Origin: ATZT02 sp046048135
GTDB lineage: Bacteria > Actinomycetota > Actinomycetes > S36-B12 > UBA5976
Assembly (NCBI GenBank): GCA_046048135.1
Contig: JBJOGR010000009.1
Location: 1-64,000 of the forward strand
DNA: 64,000 bases
Direction of reading: 5' to 3'
Part shown: piece by piece, positions 29,770 through 38,991 of the stretch
How the letters are laid out: the number at the start of each line of letters is the position of its first letter
How positions within the stretch are numbered: the first letter of the stretch is position 1
Notes under the pieces: model-generated
What the model was told of the DNA's origin: nothing
Seen by the model: the letters and a program-made list of their open reading frames with translations, nothing else
Database searches by the model: none
Position numbers and translations under genes: made by a program

Positions 29770-29775
29770 TAATCT

Positions 29776-30663
29776 ATGCCTGCGACAAAGTTTAAATGTA
29801 AAATCTTGGCCATAGACTTATCATCTCTTATTTTCAGATCCTTTTATGGTTTACCAACATCTATTAAAGATTCTGAGGGTTTTGCGATTAATGGGGTTAA
29901 AGGTTACTTGGAAACTCTAATACGACTAAAAAAAATATACTCTCCTGAAATCATAGTTCATGCAATTGATGAAGATTGGCGTCCGAAATGGAGAACAGAT
30001 TTATTGCCACAATATAAAGCACACAGAGTAATTGTTGATAACGAAGAAGAAGTTGATGATGATCTAGAAAGACAGATTGAATTACTTCCCACTATTTTAA
30101 AAGAGCTGGGTATGCAGTGCATTGGAAAAGCCAATTATGAAGCTGATGATGTACTTTCAACTATTTCAAAGCAGAATATTAATACGGTTGTCGTCTCAGG
30201 CGATAAAGATCTATTCCAAATAGTCAATAATAAAAGAAAAATATTTGTTCATCTATTAGGTAAAGATGGTGGCAAAACTTATGATGAAATTGAAATAAAA
30301 GAGAGATTTGGTATTGAAGCCAATTCATATCTTGATTTCGCTGTTTTAAAGGGAGATTCATCAGATGGATTACCTGGCGTAAAAGGAATCGGTGAAAAGA
30401 CAGCAGTAAGTATAATAAATAATTTTAAAACAATAGAAAATCTCATAAACAATTACCAAAATTCCAAAGTTTTATCAACCAAACAAAAACAATCTATAGC
30501 TGAGTCAATCCCCTACCTTAAAAAAGCATTAAAAGTTGTTAAATTGAAAGATGATTTGAAAATTATGATAAATAAACCCAAATATAAAGACACAGAAAAT
30601 GTCAAAAAAAGATTAAAAAAATATAGGATAGAAAACCAAATAAATAGTTTATTATCTAATTGA
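29776..30663 (+). CDS. Stand-alone 5'-3' exonuclease (Pol I N-domain type)
   Basis: A 295-aa FEN/PIN-fold nuclease corresponding to the N-terminal exonuclease domain of DNA polymerase I. Acidic metal ligands are seen in ILAIDLSSL, YEADDVLSTI and VSGDKDLFQI. The helix-3-turn-helix DNA-binding motif is GLPGVKGIGEKTA at about 200. A separate protein of this type is conserved at this locus in actinobacteria (Rv2090). It likely removes RNA primers or repairs flaps. The 3' end overlaps helY by 8 nt head to head. Confidence 0.9.
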   Translation: MPATKFKCKILAIDLSSLIFRSFYGLPTSIKDSEGFAINGVKGYLETLIRLKKIYSPEIIVHAIDEDWRPKWRTDLLPQYKAHRVIVDNEEEVDDDLERQIELLPTILKELGMQCIGKANYEADDVLSTISKQNINTVVVSGDKDLFQIVNNKRKIFVHLLGKDGGKTYDEIEIKERFGIEANSYLDFAVLKGDSSDGLPGVKGIGEKTAVSIINNFKTIENLINNYQNSKVLSTKQKQSIAESIPYLKKALKVVKLKDDLKIMINKPKYKDTENVKKRLKKYRIENQINSLLSN

Positions 30664-33298
30664 CGTTTGGTTCATAAGATACGACACCTTTATCAAGAAG
30701 TAAAATGGCATCTTCTGCTGTATTTGTGATACCTGAAATATTAAGTCGCTTTATTTGACGCAATAAATCTATAATTTGTTTTACATTTCTGACAAAATCT
30801 CCTGGTGCAATTTCTGTTTTTTGCAATATTTTTTTCAGATTTACATCACTACACCATTGTTTAATAATATTTGCCATACCAAAATGAGGACTTTTATTAT
30901 TGATTATTTTAAATGTTCTCTCAGTTTCGATTATCTCGTCAGATAACTTTAAAATTTGATTTGCATTATTCTTAATAATTTCATCAATATTTATAGGAAT
31001 ATCTAATTCGTCTCGTCTTGGATTGTAAACGAAACCACTAAGTAGGCAGGCAAGTTGCACTGGTGTGAGGTTATTTAATAAGTTTCGTCTTAATGACTCA
31101 ATGATTAATAAGTCGAATTCCGAGTGAATTTGCTTCAAAAATTTACCCCACTTAGTAAGCGTCAATTTGCTATTATCACTTGTAATAAGATCTAGTTTCA
31201 TTAGTAAATCAACAACTTGATCACACTTTTTACTTAAATTAACAAAATCGTTCTCTAAATGCGCCTCAAGAGACTTTATATAGTTTTTAGTTCTTTCTAT
31301 ATTTTCACCAAATCTTAAATGCTCTTGAATTTCAGGACATTTATGACAAATATGATCTTTTAATCTCTTTTTAAATGAAGCTAAATCAGAATCATCATAT
31401 GTTTTTTTGTTACGATTTCCTGCTAGCACTCTAATCTTTTTAGCATATTCATCTCTAATTGTCTTTTTTGAAAAATCGATTCCTGAAGGTAAATCAAAAA
31501 ACCCAATGCTTCCAATATTACTGTCAAGAATTCGTTTATCAATTTTTCTTCCTTCACCATTATCCAAAACAACCCATAAATCGGAACTATTTTTTGAATT
31601 CGAAGTCTTGGTTATTAGGGCAAATTTACTTCTTCTCAAATTTTTTATTCCGATGACATTCCCAGGATCTAAATTAATACGATTAGAAATAGATTTATTC
31701 TTGGCAGTTACATTATTACTTCTCTTATGGTAATTATTTATTTCCAAAATTATCGAATAATATTCTTTTATATCGCCCAAATGGCAATTGAACTCTCTTT
31801 CTTTTCGATTCAATTTTTCCTTTTCATAATCAATTTGTTCTGTAACATTTCTAGAATCTTTCTTTTGATAAAACTGGGCAAAACTTTTGTTTAATAGTAT
31901 TTTTGTGTCACTAACATTTCGATGCTCTAATAAATTGAGGACCATATTATATTTTGGTTCAAAAGTTGAGGTTAATTCAAAAGTTCTAGATGAAACTAAA
32001 TTGGCTATAAACTTAGGCTCACTGTGTGGATGAAATGCAATTATTGCCTCTCCATCGACATCAATGCCTCTTCTACCTGCTCGACCAGTTAATTGGGTGA
32101 ATTCTGCAGGAGACAACATCTCATGAGTACTACCATTCCATTTGTCCATTCTTTCCAAAACAACCGACTTTGCTGGCATATTAATTCCTACGGACAATGT
32201 TTCAGTAGCAAAAACCAATTTCAAAAGACCTTTTTGAAATAAATACTCAGCTGCTTCTTTCATTTGTGGAATTAGGCCAGCATGATGACTACTAAATCCT
32301 CTAATCGCACAATCTATCCATTCATCGACTCTTAATGCCGACCAGTCAGAAGCCTCAATATCGTCAAATCTATTTTGTAAGTACTTTTTTATTTCAAATC
32401 TTTCGTCCTCATTTGTCAGTTTTACATTACTTTTTCTAATCTGTTCTACAGCTTGATCACAGCCTTTACGGCTAAAAATAAAATATATTGAAGGCAATAA
32501 TTCATAGTCTTTTATATTTTCAACTATTTCAACCCTTGTTGGAATCTCAGATTTTACATGCGATTTAGTAAAACTTCTTTTATAGAGATTTAAAACTTTC
32601 TTATTTATTTGTCCTTCTTCATTTGAAAATAGAGGTATCAAAGCATTGCTAGTTGCAATTAATTGACTAAGTGGAACGGGTCTTTTCTCTTCGATTACGA
32701 ATTTACATTCTCCCCTTATTTCATGTAACCAATCAGCAAAATCTTCAACGTTACTTACTGTTGCGGACAAAGCTACGATTTTTACATTTTTATTTAGTAA
32801 GATTAAGATTTCTTCCCAGACCACTCCCCTTTCTTTATCTGCAAGAAAATGAACTTCGTCAAGGATTGCAACTCCTAATTGCTCAATTTTTTCCGGAGTT
32901 TGATAAATCATATTTCTTAACACTTCAGTAGTCATAACTACAATTGAGGCATCCTGATTTATCGCATTGTCTCCAGTAAGAAGTCCCACTTGATCGGATC
33001 CAAATCTTTCTACAAATTCCAAATACTTTTGGTTGGATAATGCTTTTAAAGGTGTGGTATAAAAAGTTCTTTGATTATTTCTATTTACATGAAAGACAGC
33101 AAATTCACCAACAATTGTTTTTCCAGAACCAGTAGGGGCAGCTACTACTACCGAATTGCCTTGTAAAAAGTACTCAATTGCCTCAACTTGAAATCTATCT
33201 AATTCAAAAGACAGACCCATTTTAAATTCATTAAAAATGTCCAAATCCGAGTGAGAGACTCCTTTAAAACTATTTAGTTTTGTAGAATATTTATTCAA
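30656..33298 (-). CDS. helY: HelY/Ski2-like DEVH-box helicase
   Basis: An 880-aa superfamily-2 helicase. Motif I is APTGSGKT, motif II is ILDEVHFL, and the C-terminal RecA domain has VFATETLSVGINMPA and QLTGRAGRRGID. A DSHCT-like helical domain is at the end. Relatives act on RNA; mycobacterial HelY (Rv2092c) is the syntenic match. The start is TTG at 33298, overlapping the dagK stop (TTGA). The conserved helicase core begins about 25 residues later at MGLSFELDRFQ. Confidence 0.92.
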   Translation of the reverse strand: MNKYSTKLNSFKGVSHSDLDIFNEFKMGLSFELDRFQVEAIEYFLQGNSVVVAAPTGSGKTIVGEFAVFHVNRNNQRTFYTTPLKALSNQKYLEFVERFGSDQVGLLTGDNAINQDASIVVMTTEVLRNMIYQTPEKIEQLGVAILDEVHFLADKERGVVWEEILILLNKNVKIVALSATVSNVEDFADWLHEIRGECKFVIEEKRPVPLSQLIATSNALIPLFSNEEGQINKKVLNLYKRSFTKSHVKSEIPTRVEIVENIKDYELLPSIYFIFSRKGCDQAVEQIRKSNVKLTNEDERFEIKKYLQNRFDDIEASDWSALRVDEWIDCAIRGFSSHHAGLIPQMKEAAEYLFQKGLLKLVFATETLSVGINMPAKSVVLERMDKWNGSTHEMLSPAEFTQLTGRAGRRGIDVDGEAIIAFHPHSEPKFIANLVSSRTFELTSTFEPKYNMVLNLLEHRNVSDTKILLNKSFAQFYQKKDSRNVTEQIDYEKEKLNRKEREFNCHLGDIKEYYSIILEINNYHKRSNNVTAKNKSISNRINLDPGNVIGIKNLRRSKFALITKTSNSKNSSDLWVVLDNGEGRKIDKRILDSNIGSIGFFDLPSGIDFSKKTIRDEYAKKIRVLAGNRNKKTYDDSDLASFKKRLKDHICHKCPEIQEHLRFGENIERTKNYIKSLEAHLENDFVNLSKKCDQVVDLLMKLDLITSDNSKLTLTKWGKFLKQIHSEFDLLIIESLRRNLLNNLTPVQLACLLSGFVYNPRRDELDIPINIDEIIKNNANQILKLSDEIIETERTFKIINNKSPHFGMANIIKQWCSDVNLKKILQKTEIAPGDFVRNVKQIIDLLRQIKRLNISGITNTAEDAILLLDKGVVSYEPNVN

Positions 33299-34161
33299 AC
33301 TAGTAGTACTTTCAATGATTGCGGTTCAATTTTTATGACCACTGGTCCCTCTGGAAGAGATTCGCCATCAGCTTGAGACCGTAAAACACCTTTAATGCTG
33401 TCAACTTTTATTTCTTTAGTCACAAATTCTCTAAATTCAGGTCTTGAATAATGTTTTCTTAATATCAATAGTAAGAAAAGATATATCAGTTTAAATTTAT
33501 TTACCCTGTTGACTAATATTAAATAAAGTTTATCGTCTAAAGCCGAGGCTTTATTACTTATCATTAAACCTCCGCCAAAGCTTGGAGTATTTGCAATTAT
33601 TGCCAATGAATATTCGCCCTCTTCAAAAAAAGAATCGCTTTCAATCTTTAAGGTTTCGTAATGTCTTCCAAAAAGTGAAAGTACTGTTGCAATGGAGTAT
33701 TTATATTTTCCAAATGCTCTAGGCAACTTGTTTGCCAATCTATTGACTCGAGCCTCAAAACCAAAGCAAGCAATAGTGAGTCTTCTTTCTTTTTCATTAA
33801 TCAGCATTGTTGATGTTTTGAAAATGTCAAACTTTTCTACAATTTTTAGTATTTCTTCAATATTTACAGATGCCCCTATTGACTTCGAAAAATCATTACC
33901 TGAACCATTTGGGATGACTAAAACAGGTTTATCATATTCAATTAAGTAATTGCTAAAATACGAAACCGTACCATCTCCAGCGATAATTATTATTAAATCA
34001 TTTTCTGGAATTAAGCTAACCACTTCATACATAGATTGGACGTTTGAAACTTCAATAAATTTTGTATTTCCTTTCTCCTTTAATTTAGTTTTTAGATCAT
34101 AAACGTATTTTGTATCTGATTTTGGACCACTTTTAGTATTATGAATCATTAATATATTCAT
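33295..34161 (-). CDS. Diacylglycerol/lipid kinase family protein
   Basis: A 288-aa kinase of the DagK/YegS/sphingosine-kinase family. The ATP-binding motif is IAGDGTVSYF (about 61-70), followed by VIPNGSGNDFSKSIG (about 82-96). The C-terminal beta-sandwich has RSQADGESLPEGPVVI. It likely phosphorylates diacylglycerol or a related lipid. It sits where many actinobacteria also carry tatA and tatC between pafC and helY; those two genes are absent here. It overlaps both neighbours by 4 nt. Confidence 0.87.
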   Translation of the reverse strand: MNILMIHNTKSGPKSDTKYVYDLKTKLKEKGNTKFIEVSNVQSMYEVVSLIPENDLIIIIAGDGTVSYFSNYLIEYDKPVLVIPNGSGNDFSKSIGASVNIEEILKIVEKFDIFKTSTMLINEKERRLTIACFGFEARVNRLANKLPRAFGKYKYSIATVLSLFGRHYETLKIESDSFFEEGEYSLAIIANTPSFGGGLMISNKASALDDKLYLILVNRVNKFKLIYLFLLLILRKHYSRPEFREFVTKEIKVDSIKGVLRSQADGESLPEGPVVIKIEPQSLKVLLV

Positions 34162-35042
34162 GTGAATCTTTTAATATCATCTCTTACTTGAGAACTAATT
34201 TCATCAATTATTTTGCTATTTGCTTCAATTCTTATTTTTGGGCCCAAAGTATAAATCAAGGTCTTTACAAAGCTTGAATCAAAAAAATCAAGTTTAAACT
34301 CGTAAAAAGATTCAACCTGTTTAATTTCACTGATATTGTACTTATCTAAAATTCTTTTTTTCCAATAAGGCACAATAATTCTCAAACTCGAAGGCACATT
34401 TTTTGTATCCATTTCTTCTATCTCATTATATTTTTGATCAGTAGCTTCTACTTTTAAAATACGATCAAGTCTGTAACTTTTAGTCTGATTAAAATTACAG
34501 TCTATACCTTTTAAATACTTAAAATCTCCATGTTGTTCGATTGAAATAGGCTTTACTAATATTTTCTCTTTGACATTATTTCGGGCATCAATATAGTCAA
34601 TCTGCATTAAAATATCGTTATTTAAATTCTTTTTCAAATTTTCAATTATAGAATTATAGTCAATTTCAACATCACTTTTTGATTCATAAAATAAATCGGT
34701 AATTTTTTTAGAAAGGTTTTTCAATAATAGATTGGTTGGATCACTTTGTACCAAAAGATTAAGTGATGACAATAAAATCATTAGTTCCTCAGGTGTAAAT
34801 TGAATAGAATTGTCATGATTTTGACTGTCAACTACAGTAATCATTTCCTCTGAAATTTGAATGTCAACTAGATCTCCACCAAACTGACTTGGGCCAACAA
34901 AAGTCAGCAAAGTTAAATCCTGAATTGCCTGATCTTTAGTTATTGCAAATGTGCCACAAAATTGATCTAGAGTTATGGATCTTCTACTCGATAACCAAGG
35001 CAGTTCTAGAATTAGTCGTTTAAGTCTTTCAGAATTATCCAT
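34158..35042 (-). CDS. pafC: WYL-domain regulator PafC
   Basis: A helix-turn-helix/WYL transcription factor, 294 aa from the ATG at 35042. I prefer this start over the ATG at 35054 because GAGG lies about 6 nt upstream. The N-terminal winged helix is at about 1-60 and the WYL core follows (IDYIDARNNVKEKILVKPI). PafB and PafC act together in mycobacteria to activate a RecA-independent DNA-damage response, so name and role come from synteny plus fold. It overlaps pafB by 8 nt from this start. Confidence 0.85.
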   Translation of the reverse strand: MDNSERLKRLILELPWLSSRRSITLDQFCGTFAITKDQAIQDLTLLTFVGPSQFGGDLVDIQISEEMITVVDSQNHDNSIQFTPEELMILLSSLNLLVQSDPTNLLLKNLSKKITDLFYESKSDVEIDYNSIIENLKKNLNNDILMQIDYIDARNNVKEKILVKPISIEQHGDFKYLKGIDCNFNQTKSYRLDRILKVEATDQKYNEIEEMDTKNVPSSLRIIVPYWKKRILDKYNISEIKQVESFYEFKLDFFDSSFVKTLIYTLGPKIRIEANSKIIDEISSQVRDDIKRFT

Positions 35043-35949
35043 GGACTGCCTCATAGATTTTTTTTAGTTCAGACACAACCGTTTCTTTTAATTTCTCATC
35101 AAATATTTCCTCAATAACTTGTAAAAATGGAAGTAAAAATCTAGCACTTGCTACATAGTTATAAACGAGAATTTCAATTGTGTCTTTTGAAACTCTAACT
35201 CCTTTGAGAATATTCTCGTAGTACTCTGTATTATTTTTTAATTTAATTTTTACTACCTTGGGAGATTCTTCAGTTGTTTCATCATTTAGTAATTTTGAGA
35301 ATTTTTGTTCTAGGACAACTAAATCAGTAATATTTTCAATTCTATAAGTTTTAATTTTTTTCTCCTTGAGGTCAAAAGCTTTCAAGAAAATTTCTCGATT
35401 TTGATTCAATATTTGAATTGGTTGAATTCTTCTCCATATCGGCTCATCCTGGTGAGCGCTTAAATAGAAAATTTCTATCTCTTGTCTTGAGATTATTGCT
35501 TTCAATACTTTTTGATGAATATCTAATAATGAAGACTGTATTTTTAATTCAACAAGTTCTTCAAAATCCGTATTTGAGATTCCGATCTTTCTAAATATAT
35601 TATCTTTATTTGAAATTATATTATTTTCATTCCATAGACTTAAGGAATATTTTAAAGTTAGTCTCTCCTCGTCACTTAACTCAATTTTTTTTGAGATAAA
35701 GGTTTCTTTATCTATCAAATATCCAATTTCATCATCAAAGAGAGCATCTGTATTAACTGCACTAATTCTTATACCATTTTTCCGTAGGTCGTCTTTATCG
35801 CGTTCAAACATTCTCTCGAATGCTTTATCAGATTCATTATTTCTATAATCCAAGATCTTATTCTTTATTTCTTGTCTTGTGACAGGTCGATTTGAGTTCA
35901 ACAAAATAAAGAAAAGATTTAATTGTCTTTCAATTTTTGAATCGTTCAT
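35035..35949 (-). CDS. pafB: WYL-domain regulator PafB
   Basis: A 304-aa HTH/WYL regulator. The winged helix FILLNSNRPVTRQEIKNKI lies at about 14-32, and the WYL domain starts near IEIFYLSAHQDEPIWRRIQP (about 155). It is directly downstream of pafA and overlaps pafC, so the two subunits are co-translated. By homology it senses DNA damage and controls repair genes. Divergent copies of one family are typical for this pair. Confidence 0.86.
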   Translation of the reverse strand: MNDSKIERQLNLFFILLNSNRPVTRQEIKNKILDYRNNESDKAFERMFERDKDDLRKNGIRISAVNTDALFDDEIGYLIDKETFISKKIELSDEERLTLKYSLSLWNENNIISNKDNIFRKIGISNTDFEELVELKIQSSLLDIHQKVLKAIISRQEIEIFYLSAHQDEPIWRRIQPIQILNQNREIFLKAFDLKEKKIKTYRIENITDLVVLEQKFSKLLNDETTEESPKVVKIKLKNNTEYYENILKGVRVSKDTIEILVYNYVASARFLLPFLQVIEEIFDEKLKETVVSELKKIYEAVHG

Positions 35950-37317
35950 TCAAAGTATTCCAATTAATTCATTAACTCGTTCATCGACTGACTTAAAAGG
36001 ATCTTTACACACTACAGTTCTTTGATTCTGATCGTTTATTTTAAGATGCACCCAGTCAACTGTGTAATCTCTTTTCTTCTCCTGAGCTTTCTTGATAAAT
36101 TCTCCCCTCAGTCGAGCACGTGTATTCTCTGGTGCAAAATCAATTGCGCGATTGATTTTATCTTCACTTACCATTTTGTTGACTAGTCCATTTTTTTCCA
36201 AAATAAAGAAGATTCCTCGATCTCTTCTTATATTATGAAAAGAAATATCAATTAGGATCATTCTTGCATCACTATTTCTCAAATTATTCTTGTTTTGGTA
36301 TTGATCCATAAACTTTTTTTTGATTACCCAATCAATATCTTTATCGACCTGGGTAAAATCATTTTTTCTAGCGCTATCAATAAAAGATTGCCAAAGTTTA
36401 AGTGCCTTTAAATAATTAATATTTTCGTTAAATTCTGAGATTAGTGATGAATTCAGTATAGAATTTAGATATATTTCCTGCATATCTAATGCAGAGATTT
36501 CTTTACCGCTTGATAGTCGAAATTTCTTCGAAAATGTTAAATCACTTGATATTTCTCTTAAGGCTCTTATTGGGTTTTCTATAGAGTATTCTTCATTTAT
36601 TTGACCAATCTCAATTAATTGCAGAATCATCTCAGTCGAAGAAATCTTCAGATTGGTTGTAGCTTGACTCATATTTGAATCACCAACTATTACATGTAAT
36701 CTTCTATATTCTTCTGGATCTGCATGCGGTTCATCCCGTGTATTAATAATCGGTCTAGATCTTGTGGTTGCGCTCGATATAGATTCCCACATGTGATCTG
36801 ATCTTTGACTTATTTGAAAATTTTGATTTTTGTTATTTGCTAACCACTTTCCAGCTCCTGTATAGATTTGTCTAGTAATGAGAAAAGGGATAATAGATTC
36901 TGTAACTTTTTGAAAGTTAAACTTTCTGCTTATTGAATAATTTTCATGACATCCGTAACTATTACCAGCTGCATCTATATTATTTTTAAACAAATGGATT
37001 TGACCAAGAATACCTTCGTTATTTAATCTATTTTCTGCTTCAATAGCCAGTTCTTCTACGATTCGATCTCCAGCCTGATCCTGGCAAATTAAATCCAATA
37101 CATTGTCACATTCAGCAGTTGCATATTCTGGATGAGATCCAACATCTAAATACAATCTTCCACCGTTTGGAAGAAAAACATTAGAAGATCTTCCCCAAGC
37201 AACTACTCTGCGAAATAGATAACGGGCAACTTCATCTGGAGATAGCCTTCGTTGGCCATCAACAACACAAGTAACTCCGTATTCTGTTTCAAGACCAAGA
37301 ATTCTTTTATTAAGCAT
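35950..37317 (-). CDS. pafA: Pup ligase PafA
   Basis: A 455-aa glutamine-synthetase-like enzyme that joins Pup's C-terminal Glu to substrate lysines. The N-terminus ILGLETEYGVTCV holds the catalytic-loop Glu/Asp area, RLYLDVGSHPEYATAE the Mg-ATP site, and NTRDEPHADPEEYRRLH and SYGCHENY are family signatures. It is a paralogue of Dop at 38992 but shorter and lacks Dop's insert. The ATG at 37317 is 1 nt from prcA's end. Function is well established for this family. Confidence 0.94.
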   Translation of the reverse strand: MLNKRILGLETEYGVTCVVDGQRRLSPDEVARYLFRRVVAWGRSSNVFLPNGGRLYLDVGSHPEYATAECDNVLDLICQDQAGDRIVEELAIEAENRLNNEGILGQIHLFKNNIDAAGNSYGCHENYSISRKFNFQKVTESIIPFLITRQIYTGAGKWLANNKNQNFQISQRSDHMWESISSATTRSRPIINTRDEPHADPEEYRRLHVIVGDSNMSQATTNLKISSTEMILQLIEIGQINEEYSIENPIRALREISSDLTFSKKFRLSSGKEISALDMQEIYLNSILNSSLISEFNENINYLKALKLWQSFIDSARKNDFTQVDKDIDWVIKKKFMDQYQNKNNLRNSDARMILIDISFHNIRRDRGIFFILEKNGLVNKMVSEDKINRAIDFAPENTRARLRGEFIKKAQEKKRDYTVDWVHLKINDQNQRTVVCKDPFKSVDERVNELIGIL

Positions 37318-37318
37318 T

Positions 37319-38005
37319 TCAAGAAATAATCTGACTTAAATCACTTTGACTTAATCTAACAAATTTTCGACCTTGTTTCATTCTATCTAGAACCGCTACC
37401 TCAATCGATTCATTTGTAATTTTTTTATCAGAAGCTGAAGCTTCATTTAATATTTTGAGTGATAACTTAATGGCTTCTTTTGATTCAATATTTTTATTCC
37501 AACTTGCCTTGAGTAAATCATTTATTTTTTCACTATCACCACCTATGGCAATGAAATTTTTTTCGTCAACTACAGAACCATCAAATGTTAATCTGTAAAT
37601 TTCATCACTTTCCATTAATGAACCAATTTCTGCTACTAACAATTCGACCTCTAAAGGTTTTAAAGCGTCAGTGAAAACTGTTCCTAAAGTTTGGGCATAA
37701 GCATTCGCAAGACTTCTTGCAGATACATCACTTCTGTCATATGCATATCCTCTAAGATCAGCAAATCTAATTCCAGATACTCTTAAATTCTCAAATTCGT
37801 TATATTTACCAACCGCAGCAAATCCAATACGATCATAAATTTCACTTATTTTATGCAAAGCTTTAGAAGGATTCTCAGCAACAAAAACTATTGCGTCTTT
37901 GGCTTGAATTAAAACAACACTTTTACCGCGCGCTATACCTTTTCTAGCAAAATCTGCCTTATCTCTTGTGATCTGTTCTGGTGAAACATAAAAAGGAACT
38001 GTCAT
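37319..38005 (-). CDS. prcA: 20S proteasome alpha subunit PrcA
   Basis: A 228-aa alpha-type subunit forming the outer rings. It begins MTVPFYVSPEQITRDKADFARKGIARG, typical of actinobacterial PrcA. There is no catalytic Thr, as expected. KYNEFENLRVSGIRFADLRGYAYDR is characteristic. It would dock the C-terminal GQYL of the Mpa ATPase. It overlaps prcB by 4 nt. Confidence 0.94.
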   Translation of the reverse strand: MTVPFYVSPEQITRDKADFARKGIARGKSVVLIQAKDAIVFVAENPSKALHKISEIYDRIGFAAVGKYNEFENLRVSGIRFADLRGYAYDRSDVSARSLANAYAQTLGTVFTDALKPLEVELLVAEIGSLMESDEIYRLTFDGSVVDEKNFIAIGGDSEKINDLLKASWNKNIESKEAIKLSLKILNEASASDKKITNESIEVAVLDRMKQGRKFVRLSQSDLSQIIS

Positions 38006-38790
38006 GTCATCCTCGCTATTGGTCCATCAGGTCTATTTTTTCTTTCACCAAAAATTTTAGTTGCAATATTATTCAGTTCATTGTCTGTTATTCTTCTAAA
38101 ACCTTGCGCATCAACTACAGAAACAATTGGATAAATTTCTCTCGTCAAATCAATTCCTGCAGTCGCCGAATCTTCCTCAGCTGCGTCATATAGAGATTCT
38201 AAAGAAATTCTTATTGCCATTTTTTCATCCAATTTGTCTGAATACATTTTTTTCATGGAAGATTTAGCAAAGATTGAACCTGACCCAACAGCGTAATAAT
38301 CATGTTCTTCGTATCGTCCGCCAGTAACATCGTAAGAAAAAACTCTGCCCTTATTTTGGTCTTTATCGTAAGCAGCAAATAAAGGTATCGCAGCTAATCC
38401 TTGAAAAGCTAAACCTAAATTTCCACGTAAGAGAACGCTTAAACGATTAGCCTTTCCCACAACGGAAAGATGAGTACCTTCGATTTTCTCGTAATGCTCC
38501 AATTCTATTTGAAATAATTTAACAAGTTCTAAAGCAATTCCAGCGCTTCCTGCAATACCTATTATTGATTCATTATCAGCTGGAAAAACTTTTTCAATAT
38601 CTTTTTGTGCTACAAGGTTTCCGATAGTTGCTCTTCGATCTCCTGCCATTAAAACGCCATCTTTATAAACAATTGCAACGATAGTTGTAGCTTGAGGTGG
38701 CATATCACTTGATTTATTTAACAATTCGTTATTTATGTACTTTTTTTCGTTTAAGTATTCAGAAAAAGAACTAGTAAAGTCTAATGCCAC
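38002..38790 (-). CDS. prcB: 20S proteasome beta subunit PrcB
   Basis: A 262-aa catalytic subunit. The processing site is expected between Ala34 and Thr35 (PPQA/TTIVAIVY), making Thr35 the nucleophile. MAGDRRATIGN supplies the conserved Asp and Lys17-equivalent neighbourhood. The 34-residue propeptide is shorter than the mycobacterial one (about 57). The start is GTG, immediately after the pup stop. The protein forms the inner heptameric rings. Confidence 0.94.
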   Translation of the reverse strand: MALDFTSSFSEYLNEKKYINNELLNKSSDMPPQATTIVAIVYKDGVLMAGDRRATIGNLVAQKDIEKVFPADNESIIGIAGSAGIALELVKLFQIELEHYEKIEGTHLSVVGKANRLSVLLRGNLGLAFQGLAAIPLFAAYDKDQNKGRVFSYDVTGGRYEEHDYYAVGSGSIFAKSSMKKMYSDKLDEKMAIRISLESLYDAAEEDSATAGIDLTREIYPIVSVVDAQGFRRITDNELNNIATKIFGERKNRPDGPIARMT

Positions 38791-38970
38791 TTATTGTCCG
38801 CCTTTTTGAATAAAACCTTTAACAAATTCTTCAGCATTCTTTTCTAAAACGGCATCAATTTCTTCAAGCACAGAATCTATATCTTTAGTATTGGGAGCAG
38901 TAAAAACCTGATTTTGATCTGCATCAACAGAGAAACTCGAATCACTACTTTTCCTTATTTGTTCTGACAA
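38791..38970 (-). CDS. pup: Prokaryotic ubiquitin-like protein Pup
   Basis: A small protein tag ending FIQKGGQ. The terminal Gln means Dop must deamidate it to Glu before PafA can ligate it. The C-terminal helix region IDSVLEEIDAVLEKNAEEFVKGF is the Mpa-binding part. I choose TTG at 38970 (59 aa), because GAGGAG lies at 38981-38976 with ideal 5-nt spacing. An earlier in-frame TTG at 38988 would give 65 aa but has no ribosome site. It lies between dop and prcB in the usual order. Confidence 0.92.
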   Translation of the reverse strand: MSEQIRKSSDSSFSVDADQNQVFTAPNTKDIDSVLEEIDAVLEKNAEEFVKGFIQKGGQ

Positions 38971-38975
38971 CTTGA

Positions 38976-38981
38976 CTCCTC
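38976..38981 (-). promoter_or_regulatory. Shine-Dalgarno site that fixes the pup start
   Basis: On the minus strand this is GAGGAG, complementary to the 16S anti-Shine-Dalgarno, 5 nt before the TTG at 38970. It lies inside the frame that the alternative upstream TTG (38988) would open, and so argues for the shorter Pup. Confidence 0.7.
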
Positions 38982-38991
38982 TACTCAAATA

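Noticed and set aside
34158..35949. Two WYL regulators as part of a defence island
   Set aside because: Their place directly after pafA and their overlap identify them as PafB/PafC of the proteasome locus.
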